Under the pieces are notes generated by a model. That model had not been told where the DNA came from. It searched no databases and was given only the letters and a program-made list of their open reading frames with translations. A program made the translations under genes and the position numbers. Below, in pieces: positions 35,616 to 44,661 of a DNA stretch of 64,000 bases. Source of the DNA: Desulfatiglans anilini DSM 4660 (GTDB lineage Bacteria > Desulfobacterota > DSM-4660 > Desulfatiglandales > Desulfatiglandaceae); assembly GCF_000422285.1 (NCBI RefSeq), contig NZ_AULM01000010.1:54338-118337 (forward strand), written 5' to 3'. Numbering within the stretch: the first letter of the stretch is position 1; the number at the start of each line of letters is the position of its first letter.

Positions 35616-36606
35616 TGACTTTGAACTCCTCCCGCCCAAGCAGGTCGTGGAGATGGACAATGCCGACCACGCAGTGGCCCCGGTCGACGACGGCCAGGTG
35701 CGTGATCTCGTAAAGCTCCATCAGCCCCAGGGCCTCAAGGGTGGTCTGGTCTTCGTCGACGGTCTTGGGGGAGGGGGTCATGACGGAGCTGATCGGCCGG
35801 GCAAGATCTGGGCGGTCGTTGAGCAGGATGCGCCGTATGTCACCGTCGGTGAAAATGCCTTCGAGGGTTCGGTCCTCCCTGACGACGAGCGTTGCGCCCA
35901 AGTCCTTGACGTTCATCTCACGGATGGCTTCGGCGATCGGTGTATCCAGCGTTACAATGGGGATGCGGTCGCCCGTCAGCATGATCTCCCGCAGTTTCAC
36001 CGACAAGCGCTCGCCAAGACTTCCGCCTGGGTGGAAGCGCCGAAAGTCGTCCTGGCTGAACCGATGCTGGTTGATGAGGACGACAGCCAAGGCGTCTCCC
36101 ATGGCGAGGGCGGCGGTTGTACTGGCTGTCGGGGCCAATCCCATCGGGCAGGCCTCCCGGTCGACGCCGACGTCGATCACCTCGTCGCAGAGGGCGGCCA
36201 TCGAAGAGTCGAGCCGCCCGGTGAATCCGATCACCCCTGTGCCCATCTGTTTCAAAATGGGGAGTATCATATTGATTTCATTCGTTTGCCCGCTATTGGA
36301 GATGGCCAGGACAATGTCATCTTGCGTCACCATGCCGAGATCACCGTGGATGGCCTCCGCGGGATGCAGGAAAAGGGCGGGTGTGCCGGTGCTGTTCAGG
36401 GTGGCGGCTATCTTCCGGGCGATCAGGCCGGACTTGCCCATGCCCGTCAGGATGACCCGTCCCTTGGATTTGAGGATCATTTCGATGGCCCTTGTAAAGG
36501 AAGGGCCGACTTTGTCCACCAGGGCGAGGATGCTTTCCGCCTCGATCGTCAGAACCTGTCTGGCCTGACCGAGGATCTCCCGGCCCGAACGTTTTGGTTT
36601 CGCCAT
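35593..36606 (-). CDS. kdsD: Arabinose-5-phosphate isomerase (KdsD/KpsF)
   Basis: A 337-residue enzyme making arabinose-5-phosphate, the precursor of Kdo for lipopolysaccharide. A sugar isomerase (SIS) domain with TGMGKSGLIARKIAATLNSTGTPA and SNSGQTNEI is followed by HPGGSLGERL and two CBS domains (about residues 210-265 and 275-330). This is the standard architecture. It starts the transcript that continues into the DHDPS-like gene. Confidence 0.95.
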   Translation of the reverse strand: MAKPKRSGREILGQARQVLTIEAESILALVDKVGPSFTRAIEMILKSKGRVILTGMGKSGLIARKIAATLNSTGTPALFLHPAEAIHGDLGMVTQDDIVLAISNSGQTNEINMILPILKQMGTGVIGFTGRLDSSMAALCDEVIDVGVDREACPMGLAPTASTTAALAMGDALAVVLINQHRFSQDDFRRFHPGGSLGERLSVKLREIMLTGDRIPIVTLDTPIAEAIREMNVKDLGATLVVREDRTLEGIFTDGDIRRILLNDRPDLARPISSVMTPSPKTVDEDQTTLEALGLMELYEITHLAVVDRGHCVVGIVHLHDLLGREEFKVNGKHPLP

Positions 36607-37167
36607 GTCTTTAGGGTCCTAGCGTATATTGCCCTGTTTCGAAAGAGAGATTCAAAAAAATACATGTTTAACACCGGGCAGGACGGAGCTCAAGACTTTA
36701 TTGTTTTGGAGGTCAGAGGGCCGAAGGGAATCCGAAAAATCCTTTTTACACAAAAGTATGCAATAACAAATGCTTGACGATCTATTTTGAGTGGTTGCAT
36801 CAGCTTTCAGGTGGCAAAATTCACCCATCGAGAAACGGAGTTCGATGCACCAACCCCCGGCCTGCTGAGACTGGTCTGGACAGTGGGTTGAAAATAGGCG
36901 AGAATCGGCATAGTTCCGCAAGCTCGAGACTGAACGCGGGGGCATGACGTCTCTCTATTGCCATCCATCCGGATATGGTCTTCCGGTACGGCGCCGCGTG
37001 TGGAAAAATCTCTGGTGTACAGGCCGTTGAAAAAGGCCTGCTGCAAGGTTTGTGAAATTCCGTGGATTAAGGGCTGCGCATGACTGCGCCGCCGGGAGAC
37101 GGGATGCGTGTGACGCGGCAGATGGCCTCTTTTGAAGGGCAGATAAGAAGGACAGGAGGGTTCGACG
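36607..37167. other. Intergenic region with AT-rich part and a repeat fragment
   Basis: About 560 bases between divergent kdsD and nicotinamidase genes. 36650-36800 is AT-rich and probably holds the kdsD promoter. 36961-36993 carries a repeat fragment (listed separately). No coding sequence is supported. Confidence 0.35.
36961..36993 (+). repeat. Fragment of dispersed palindromic repeat
   Basis: CCATCCGGATATGGTCTTCC and the following GGTACGG match the left end of the repeat family (CCATCCGGAAATGATTTCCC at 6734). The palindromic body is not recognisable to its right. Confidence 0.4.
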
Positions 37168-37908
37168 ATGGCTGACAAGGATAAACGAAATGGAGAGCCG
37201 CTTGATTTCTGCAGGACTGCGCCGTCCGCCGAACAGGCGAGGGCGGCTGATGCCGATGAACCCTGCGACGATTACAGGGCGGCGACAGGCATCGGCGACT
37301 CTGAGGGCGAGGAAGATGCCGCCGTTTCCCCGCAACCTGGAAAAGGCGATGCCCTGGTCCTCATCGACATCCAGAACGACTTCTTGCGCGGCGGTGCGCT
37401 GGAGGTGCCGGGCGGGGAGGAGGTGGTCCCGGTCTTGAACCGTTACATGAAGATTTTCGAGGGAAAGGGCTTGCCGATTATCGCAACGCGTGACTGGCAC
37501 CCGCCGGACCATGGCTCCTTCAAACAGCAGGGTGGCCCTTGGCCGCCGCACTGTGTTCTAGAGACCCCCGGCGCGGCTTTTTCTCCGGGACTGCACTTGC
37601 CGGGATCCGCCGTCATCGTCTCGACGGGTGCGGAAGCGGAAAAAGAGGGATATTCGGGCTTCGAGGAGGAAACCCTCGAGCATCACCTCAAGCGTGCGGA
37701 AACCAAACGACTCTGGGTGGGTGGGCTTGCCACCGATTACTGTGTCCGCCACACGGTTCTCGATGCCCTGCGAAGGGGCTACGAGGTTCTCCTCCTCGAA
37801 GATGCGGTCCGGGCGGTTGATGTGACCGCGGGAGACGGGGAGAGGGCGATCGAAGAAATGCAATCGGAAGGGGCGCAGTTCGTGCGTTTGGAATCCCTCT
37901 CCGATTGA
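37168..37908 (+). CDS. Nicotinamidase/isochorismatase-family hydrolase
   Basis: The C-terminal 190 residues form a cysteine hydrolase closely resembling nicotinamidase PncA: catalytic Asp in VLIDIQNDFLRGGAL, metal ligands in TRDWHPPDHGSF, GPWPPHC, the Lys region AEKEGYSGF, and the nucleophile in GLATDYCVRHT. It would convert nicotinamide to nicotinic acid in NAD salvage. The first 57 residues are an acidic, low-complexity extension not usual in PncA; AGGAGG precedes the ATG, so the extension is probably translated. No NAD gene is adjacent. Confidence 0.85.
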   Translation: MADKDKRNGEPLDFCRTAPSAEQARAADADEPCDDYRAATGIGDSEGEEDAAVSPQPGKGDALVLIDIQNDFLRGGALEVPGGEEVVPVLNRYMKIFEGKGLPIIATRDWHPPDHGSFKQQGGPWPPHCVLETPGAAFSPGLHLPGSAVIVSTGAEAEKEGYSGFEEETLEHHLKRAETKRLWVGGLATDYCVRHTVLDALRRGYEVLLLEDAVRAVDVTAGDGERAIEEMQSEGAQFVRLESLSD

Positions 37909-38162
37909 GAAAGGGACCTTGCGCTTGCGTTGCCACGCGCTGCGGTTCTCCCGCACACCGGTGGATCGCAGCGCCGATCCCGGGGGCTTTGTTGCACGCG
38001 GTAGGGAATGGCAGGGGAGGGGGATGAGATGCGCCCGCGATTCTTCGACCTGCTTATGGCGTATGGGCTGGTTGTCCCGGGGCGGGGGATTTTGGTCGGG
38101 GAAGCATTTTAAACTGTATAAATAATCAGATCACTTTTCTTATAAAAGCGCCTTTCAATTTG

Positions 38163-38182
38163 AACAGATATCTTTATCTGTT
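38163..38182 (+). promoter_or_regulatory. Operator-like perfect inverted repeat
   Basis: AACAGATA and TATCTGTT form a perfect 8-bp inverted repeat around TCTT, 81 bases before the MerR-type regulator gene, in an AT-rich region (38050-38260). A further TATCTGTCAAAG follows at 38197. The spacing of about two turns suits a dimeric regulator, perhaps autoregulation. The rest of 37909-38262 has no gene. Confidence 0.4.
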
Positions 38183-38262
38183 GACTTTTCTTTGCCTATC
38201 TGTCAAAGTCCTCTCAAATAGTCTAAAAACGCAGACAATTCAGCCCGACGGTTAATTTCGCA

Positions 38263-39108
38263 ATGGCCGGACATCCATCTCAAGAATGGGTCTCGAGCAA
38301 AGAAATCATTGCAACCACGGGTATTTCTAGGGCAACACTCAACAATTACATCCGCTTGGGCCTTTTGCCCAAGCCGGTTCTGGCGAATCCCCGAGCCACG
38401 GCCGGCGGGCCGAAGCGGTTGGGCTATTTCCCTCCGTCCGTATTGGACCGTATCGAAGAAATTAGACAATTAAAAAGAAGCGGCAAGACAATCGAGGCCA
38501 TCATCGCGATGCTTCGCGGGGTCCCGACGGAGAGATCCGCTCTTGCATCTTTTGACGAAAAGGGCATTTCAGCGCATGCCCGGGAGAGAAGCGATGAGTG
38601 CAGCCGTCCTTCCCCTAACGCCGGCGGCACCGACGATGGGCTGCGCCTTACATTCGATACGGAGCGGGTTCCCTCCTATTTTATCGATGGCTCGCTTCGT
38701 GTGACCTGGATGAATCGTGCCGCGGAAAAACGATTTTTCGGGCAGGAAATGTCTGACGGGGCTGCCGGGAGAGGCCAGAGCATCTTCAAGCTCCTTTTCC
38801 ACTGGAAGATGCATGAAAGCGTCTTGAACTGGAAGGATCTGGTCCGATTTCATATGTCCTATGCCAAGCGCTTCATCGCTCGCGAAGAGATCGATTTCTT
38901 GTACACGGGCATTACCAGAAGCGAGGCCGATCTGCTGCGGGAGATTTGGGAGGGGACGGCGGAATTACCGGAAACGGTGTTTCGGGTCGTGCGCATCCCT
39001 TTGCTGGGCAGCAATGGTTTGTCGGAATCGGTGCTGATTCACAGCCTGGCCTTTCGGGAAGGGATACTTTTTGCGGTCGAAGCCGATGCCCTATGGCTGG
39101 ATGGATGA
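38263..39108 (+). CDS. MerR-type HTH regulator with C-terminal PAS-like domain
   Basis: A 281-residue regulator. Residues 10-85 are a MerR-like winged helix: VSSKEIIATTGISRATLNNYIRLGLLP, LGYFPPSVLDRIEEIRQLKRSGKTIEAI. A variable linker follows, then a sensory domain from about 130 onward with VPSYFIDGSLRVTWMNRAAEKRFFG, a PAS-like opening. The combination with the following PilZ and histidine-kinase genes suggests a signalling locus. Ligand unknown; the N-terminal HTH would bind the upstream inverted repeat if autoregulated. Confidence 0.65.
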   Translation: MAGHPSQEWVSSKEIIATTGISRATLNNYIRLGLLPKPVLANPRATAGGPKRLGYFPPSVLDRIEEIRQLKRSGKTIEAIIAMLRGVPTERSALASFDEKGISAHARERSDECSRPSPNAGGTDDGLRLTFDTERVPSYFIDGSLRVTWMNRAAEKRFFGQEMSDGAAGRGQSIFKLLFHWKMHESVLNWKDLVRFHMSYAKRFIAREEIDFLYTGITRSEADLLREIWEGTAELPETVFRVVRIPLLGSNGLSESVLIHSLAFREGILFAVEADALWLDG

Positions 39109-39364
39109 CAGTTCGCTTGCCAGAAAGCGCTTTTGTCGAGAACGGATTGTGCTGCCTTGTTTCTGCCGCAACCCGTGTTTGGCGGCGCGGGAGGCTTCGG
39201 TTTCAGGCTGGAAAAATTGATCGGGAGGTCTTTCTTCTTCTAACCAGCGCAGTTCCCGGAGTAGGTTTTTTGTTTTTATTTGGAGGGTGGCTTGTTCTGG
39301 ACAAGCCGTTTCGGATAGACAGGTGCAAAGCTCGACCTGGTCGAAAATGGGGAGAGGGGAGAAG

Positions 39365-41527
39365 ATGGAGAACGGCAATGCAGTTGAGATGGTTTCAGGG
39401 ACTGGTAAACCGAGGGGAGAGATTGTCCTGCTCGACAATCAGTTTCCTCCCTCACTCTTTAAGCACAGTGATCTGATCGATGGTGGAGATGGTTCTTCGG
39501 TAGATGGAAAATATGTTATAAATATTTTGAATTACATGAATTTTACCGGTAATGGGATCCTGCTGCGCCTCCAGCACTCGAGGTTTGAAGAGAGTATTCT
39601 GATTCGGGTGTATCCGAATGTGTGCGCCGGGGATGGATTGAGCTGCCGGTGGGAGGGTGAACCGCCGGCCGGATTTCTCGATGATGCCGTGAATGCAGGC
39701 CATTTGCTGATCGACCGGGGTGCTTCGGTGCTCGTTGTTCCGATCAGTTTCGGGATGGGAGGCGGGGGGGAGCCTGTGCTGCAGTTCACGGAAGGGGCCT
39801 ATTCGGTGGCAAGGCGTGAGATGCGGCGGTATGTCTGCCAGAAGCGTCTGAACGTCGAGGTTATTCAGAGCGGTTTTCTTGCTTCGGGCAGCCTGGTTGA
39901 TTTCAATGCGCGAGCTTTCAAGGTCTGCGTGAGTCCCCTGTCCACCGGGGCCTTCCAGTGGCTCAATACGGACGAGCCGATCGGTTTGCAGATCAGGACT
40001 GATCAGGATGTGATATATTCGGGCCTTTGCCGGTTCGTGCGCGGACAGCGGCTCCCGCTTGGTGCGACGGAGGACAGGCAGATTGTCCTCGAGCCCACCC
40101 AGAAAGAAATCAGCCGCTTTCAGCGGAGGCGCATCCGGAGTCCCAGACAGCGTCTGTCGCCGCCCCCCACGGTCAACTTCCTTCATCCTCTCCTCGATAC
40201 CTCCGTGACGCTCGATGTTTGCGATCTTTCGACCTCGGGGTTTTCTGTCTGTGAACATGGCGATGAAGGCCTGTTGGTCCAGGGTTTGATCATTCCCAAA
40301 CTGGAGATCGAATTTGCGGGCGGCGCCTGCGCGGTTTGTTCAGCGCAGGTCATTTACAGAAGAGAAGAAGAAGCTGCAGGAAGCGTCCGATGCGGATTGG
40401 CCATACTCGATATGAGCCTGAGGGATTTTAACAAATTAGCGAATGTCATCAACAAGGTCCAGGATCCTCGAGCACATGTTTCTCCACACATCAACCCGGA
40501 TGCCCTCTGGGAGTTTTTTTTCGAGACGGGGTTCATTTATCCGGGGAAGTACGCTTTGATCGATGCCGAAAAGAGCGAGTTCAAAAGGACCATCAAGAAA
40601 CTCTACGAGGAATGCCCTGATATTGCCTGTCATTTCACGTACCAGCAGAACTCCAGGATCTTTGCCCACGTCTCCATGGTGCAGGCGTACGAAAAAGCAT
40701 GGTTAATTCAACACCATGCCGCAAAGGCTCTGGAAAGCAAGCCGACCGGATTTAATGTCCTCAAGCAAATCATGTATTATCTCTATGATATGTGCCGTCT
40801 TCCATCATCGAATATGGATTACCTTTTCTGTTATTACAGACCCGACAACAAATTCCCGGATCGGGTTTTCGGTGGTTTTTCAAGAGGATTGAAAGACAAT
40901 AAAAAGTGCTCAATGGATGTATTTTCGTATTTTACAATTTTCAAAAAAATACAGAGAGACATAAGTATTTCAAACTTTGACATCAAAACAACAAGCAAAA
41001 TGGATTTATTTCAATTGAATTTATTCTACAATCATATTTCAGGTGGTTTGATGCTGAATATATTTTCAATGCTGCCGGAAAATATGCAGAATAACAAAAC
41101 GATTGAAAGTATTTATAAGGATATCGATTTCACAAGGAAAACGAGATTGTATTCTTTAATCTACAATAAGAAGTTATGTGCTGTTATCATCCTTGACCAA
41201 TCCGATTTCGGATTCAATTTTTCGGAGTTGATCAATGGTATCAAGGCGATTATCCTTGAGCCCAAGTCCTTACCTTGGCCTGTCTTTTATGAGGCTGTCA
41301 ATCAATTGGCGTCGGATTATAAAACGGATAATGTTCCCGTAATGGTTTTTCCCGGGGGATACGTTTCCTGTGCGAATAAGGCTCCGAAAGATCTAAAACA
41401 GTATGTGCTCTGGGCGTATGATGTGGCTATCATTTCGGAATTCATGGAATTTCTCAAGAAAAAATTCCGTATCCGCTATTGGGAGGAGCCTGTAAGAGAA
41501 GAAGCTTCTCCAGAAAAAGCTTCTTGA
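39365..41527 (+). CDS. Large PilZ-domain protein
   Basis: A 720-residue soluble protein. A PilZ c-di-GMP receptor domain covers about residues 250-360: RRRIRSPRQRLS carries the Arg-rich switch and DVCDLSTSGFSV the D/N-x-S-x-x-G box. The N-terminal 240 residues are beta-rich and look like a YcgR-N-type or MEDS-like input with repeated hydrophobic strands. The last 330 residues, from VSPHINPDALWEFFFETGF on, form a separate domain with a GNAT-like opening that I do not recognise. Codons for residues about 460-700 are markedly AT-richer than the rest. GGGGAG precedes the ATG. Confidence 0.7.
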   Translation: MENGNAVEMVSGTGKPRGEIVLLDNQFPPSLFKHSDLIDGGDGSSVDGKYVINILNYMNFTGNGILLRLQHSRFEESILIRVYPNVCAGDGLSCRWEGEPPAGFLDDAVNAGHLLIDRGASVLVVPISFGMGGGGEPVLQFTEGAYSVARREMRRYVCQKRLNVEVIQSGFLASGSLVDFNARAFKVCVSPLSTGAFQWLNTDEPIGLQIRTDQDVIYSGLCRFVRGQRLPLGATEDRQIVLEPTQKEISRFQRRRIRSPRQRLSPPPTVNFLHPLLDTSVTLDVCDLSTSGFSVCEHGDEGLLVQGLIIPKLEIEFAGGACAVCSAQVIYRREEEAAGSVRCGLAILDMSLRDFNKLANVINKVQDPRAHVSPHINPDALWEFFFETGFIYPGKYALIDAEKSEFKRTIKKLYEECPDIACHFTYQQNSRIFAHVSMVQAYEKAWLIQHHAAKALESKPTGFNVLKQIMYYLYDMCRLPSSNMDYLFCYYRPDNKFPDRVFGGFSRGLKDNKKCSMDVFSYFTIFKKIQRDISISNFDIKTTSKMDLFQLNLFYNHISGGLMLNIFSMLPENMQNNKTIESIYKDIDFTRKTRLYSLIYNKKLCAVIILDQSDFGFNFSELINGIKAIILEPKSLPWPVFYEAVNQLASDYKTDNVPVMVFPGGYVSCANKAPKDLKQYVLWAYDVAIISEFMEFLKKKFRIRYWEEPVREEASPEKAS

Positions 41528-41590
41528 TATTTTTTCCTTCCTTAAGTATAAGTCCCGATAATCCTGATATTTTCTTCTACCTTCCTTTTT

Positions 41591-41731
41591 TGCGTTTGCT
41601 TGCGTGGGGCGGCCTGACGGCCGCCGAATCTGCAAACGAGGGATTTCCTTGATAACGGATAGTGCGCCGCACAGGCAAACGTGCAGATCAACGCCGAGAT
41701 TGACCCAAAAGACCATTTCCGGATCTAGACT
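41591..41731 (+). repeat. Rearranged copy of dispersed palindromic repeat
   Basis: The central palindrome GGCGGCCTGACGGCCGCC (41608-41625) is followed by GCAAACGAGGGATTTCCTTG, matching the minus strand of the 6731 copy, and then GCACAGGCAAACGTGCAGAT and CATTTCCGGATCTAGACT, matching its plus strand. This looks like two half-elements joined or an internal inversion. The right end is 27 bases upstream of the kinase gene. Confidence 0.65.
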
Positions 41732-41757
41732 CATGAGAGGGTCGGGGACAAACTGCC

Positions 41758-44661
41758 ATGACGGAAGATGCAGCGATTTACAACAGCAGAATCACCAAAG
41801 GTTACATCGAATTTCTCAAGAGAGAATATCCCGAAATCGAGTTGGAAACGCTGCTTCACTATGCCGAGATGCCGGTCTATGCGGTGGACGACGAGGCCCA
41901 CTGGTTTACGCAACGGCAGGTCGACCGCTTTCATGACATCCTGGTCGAGAAGACCGGCAACCCCCACATCGCCCGGGATGTTGGAAGATTTGCCGCCTCA
42001 TCCGATGCGATGGGGGTCGCGAAGAAATACACCCTTGGTCTTGTCCGTTTGAGCACCGCCTACCTTCTCATGGCCCGTCTCTATCCCATGATCAGCCGCG
42101 GAGCCGATATTACCTCGAGAAAGGTGGCTCCGAATAAAATCGAATTGGTCGTGACGCCCAGGCCGGGCGTCCAGGAAAAGCTGTACCAGTGCGAAAATCG
42201 CATGGGAACCTTCGAGGCCCTGGCGCGGTTTTTCACGGACAAGTTCGCGACTATCGAGCATCCCGAGTGTTTTCACAACGGGGCGAAGGCCTGCCGCTAC
42301 ATGGTGAGTTGGGAAAAGACGCCTTCCAGCCTCTGGAAGATGGCGCGTAACTATGCCGTTTTGTTCGGGGTGCTTTTGACGGGTGCCTCTCTCTTTCTCT
42401 GGCATGTCGAGGTGAGCATCGCGATTGCGGAAATCTTCGCGTTTAGCGTTCTTGCGCTGTCCGTTTACGCGGACAATCTCGAAAAACAAGAGCTTGCCAA
42501 AACACTGGAACAGCAGGGCGATACGGCGAAGAAGCTTCTAGATGAAATGAATATCCGCTACAACAATGCATTGCTGGTCGAGGAGATCGGTCGGGCGACG
42601 TCCGAAGTGCTTGAGGTTGACCAGCTTCTGGAAGATGTGATGGCGGTCATTTCGAAGCGGCTCGATTTCGACAGAGGGGTTATCTGGCTCGCGAATCAAG
42701 AAAATGAGAAATTGATTTACAAGGCCGGCTATGGGTATAGCGCAGAAGAGGAAAAGGTCTTGAAGAAGGCAGAGTTCCACTTGGACAACCCAGAGTCGAA
42801 AGGGTTCGCCGTCCAGGCTTTTAAGCATCAAAAGGGATTTCTACTGGATGACGTGGAGGTCATGAAAGATGATCTTTCAACAAAAAGTTATGAGCTGATT
42901 TCTCAATTCAATGCCACATCGGTCATTTGCGTCCCATTGGTTTACAAGGGTAGGTCATTAGGGGTCTTGGTCGTCGACAATGTTGAAACCAAGAGGTCAT
43001 TGAACCAGAGCGACATGAATCTTTTAATGGGTGTGGCATCCCAAACAGCTGTAAGCATTGTGAACGCACGCTCTTTTCAGGAAGTGCAGAATAGTGAAAG
43101 AAAATACCGGGAGCTTGTTGAAAACGCCAATAGTATTATCATGCGGGTCGATCCTGAATTCCGAGTGACTTTCTTCAATGAATTCGCCCAGAATTTCTTT
43201 GGCTATAAGGAAGGGGAAATTATCGGCAGGAATGTGCATGAAACGCTTTTTTCCTCGAAGGCGCGTGCGGGTTTAAATCTATATCGCTTATTCAAGAACA
43301 TGAGGGGAAAACCACAATCGCTTCTGGTTGCAGAAGGTGAGTGCACAAGGCATGACGGCCGGCAAGTGATTGTGGCTTGGACATTCAAACCCGTTTTCAA
43401 GAATACAGATCAGGAAATTCAACAGATTCTTTGCATTGGCAATGACGTGACTGAATTGAAGAAGGCGGCGGATGCCAACCGGGCCTTGGAGATTAAGTTG
43501 CAGCAGGCCCAGAAAATGGAGGCGATTGGAACCCTGGCCGGCGGGATCGCGCACGATTTCAACAATATTTTGACGGCCATCATCGGGTACGCCGAGATAG
43601 CGAAACTGCGGCTGACGGGTGAGAGCCGGGCGAGAGAAAGCCTGGAAGAGGTTCTGCGTGCCAGCGATCGTGCGAAGGATCTGGTCGGGCAAATCCTATC
43701 GTTCAGCCGGCAGGGCCAGCAGCAACTCCTGCCGGCGCAGATCGGACCGATCGTTAAGGAGGCACTTAAGCTTTTGCGTGCATCATTGCCTTCCACCATA
43801 CAAATCAAACAGGATATCGATCCGGACGCGGGAGTGGTCAAGGCGGATCCTACCCAGATCCATCAAGTCCTGATGAACCTTTGCACCAACGCACTCCATG
43901 CCATGCAGGAGAGGGGGGGGATCCTCACGGTGAGCCTTCGCAACTGGAGTGTCGATGAAGGTTTCGCGTTCCGCAGCCCCGGACTCGAACCTGGAAAGTA
44001 TGTGAGGCTGCAGGTCCAGGATACGGGATACGGGATTGCGCCGGAGGTCTTGGACCGTATTTTCGAACCGTATTTCACGACGAAGAAGACTGGAGAAGGG
44101 ACCGGACTCGGACTTGCGGTGGTGCACGGGATCGTAAAGAGCCATGAGGGTGTCATAACCGTCTCGAGTAACCGGGAGGATGGGACGGCTTTCGATGTGT
44201 TTCTGCCGGTCATCGAGGGGGGTGAGTTGCCCGTATTGCAGCCGTCAGAGGATTTGCCGCGGGGAGACGAGAGGATCCTTTTCGTGGACGACGAGCATGC
44301 ACTGGTGCATCTGGGCAAAGAAATGCTGGAATTCCTCGGGTACAGGGTAAATGCCTGCAGCAGCAGCCTGCAGGCGCTCCAGTTGTTTCGGTCCAGGCCG
44401 AACGACTTCGATCTTGTGATAACAGATCTGACGATGCCGCACCTGACAGGAGAGGGGCTGGCGCAGGAGGTCCTGTCGATCAGAGAGGATATCCCGATCA
44501 TCCTTTGCACAGGATTCAAGCAGAAGATGACGGAACGCTACGCGGCGGAAATCGGCCTTCGGGCTTTGCTCATAAAGCCGTTGAGGATGAGGGAAATGGC
44601 CGACACAGTCAGACGTGTGCTAGACAAAGGTAGATTGCTGGATGCTCATCCTAAGGCCTGA
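41758..44661 (+). CDS. Hybrid sensor histidine kinase
   Basis: A 967-residue kinase with receiver. Order: an unrecognised N-terminal domain (1-190, ending ACRYMVSWEKTP), two membrane helices (about 200-240), a GAF domain (about 265-435), a PAS domain (about 450-570), HisKA with LAGGIAHDFNNILTAIIGYAE (phospho-His near 600), HATPase with NALHAM, DTGYGIAP, GTGLGLAVV, and a C-terminal receiver with VITDLTMPHLTG (phospho-Asp) and LIKPLRM. The N-terminal region resembles those of adenylate-cyclase-like sensor proteins with small-ligand pockets, but the ligand is unknown. It may signal together with the MerR/PAS and PilZ proteins upstream. Confidence 0.9.
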   Translation: MTEDAAIYNSRITKGYIEFLKREYPEIELETLLHYAEMPVYAVDDEAHWFTQRQVDRFHDILVEKTGNPHIARDVGRFAASSDAMGVAKKYTLGLVRLSTAYLLMARLYPMISRGADITSRKVAPNKIELVVTPRPGVQEKLYQCENRMGTFEALARFFTDKFATIEHPECFHNGAKACRYMVSWEKTPSSLWKMARNYAVLFGVLLTGASLFLWHVEVSIAIAEIFAFSVLALSVYADNLEKQELAKTLEQQGDTAKKLLDEMNIRYNNALLVEEIGRATSEVLEVDQLLEDVMAVISKRLDFDRGVIWLANQENEKLIYKAGYGYSAEEEKVLKKAEFHLDNPESKGFAVQAFKHQKGFLLDDVEVMKDDLSTKSYELISQFNATSVICVPLVYKGRSLGVLVVDNVETKRSLNQSDMNLLMGVASQTAVSIVNARSFQEVQNSERKYRELVENANSIIMRVDPEFRVTFFNEFAQNFFGYKEGEIIGRNVHETLFSSKARAGLNLYRLFKNMRGKPQSLLVAEGECTRHDGRQVIVAWTFKPVFKNTDQEIQQILCIGNDVTELKKAADANRALEIKLQQAQKMEAIGTLAGGIAHDFNNILTAIIGYAEIAKLRLTGESRARESLEEVLRASDRAKDLVGQILSFSRQGQQQLLPAQIGPIVKEALKLLRASLPSTIQIKQDIDPDAGVVKADPTQIHQVLMNLCTNALHAMQERGGILTVSLRNWSVDEGFAFRSPGLEPGKYVRLQVQDTGYGIAPEVLDRIFEPYFTTKKTGEGTGLGLAVVHGIVKSHEGVITVSSNREDGTAFDVFLPVIEGGELPVLQPSEDLPRGDERILFVDDEHALVHLGKEMLEFLGYRVNACSSSLQALQLFRSRPNDFDLVITDLTMPHLTGEGLAQEVLSIREDIPIILCTGFKQKMTERYAAEIGLRALLIKPLRMREMADTVRRVLDKGRLLDAHPKA

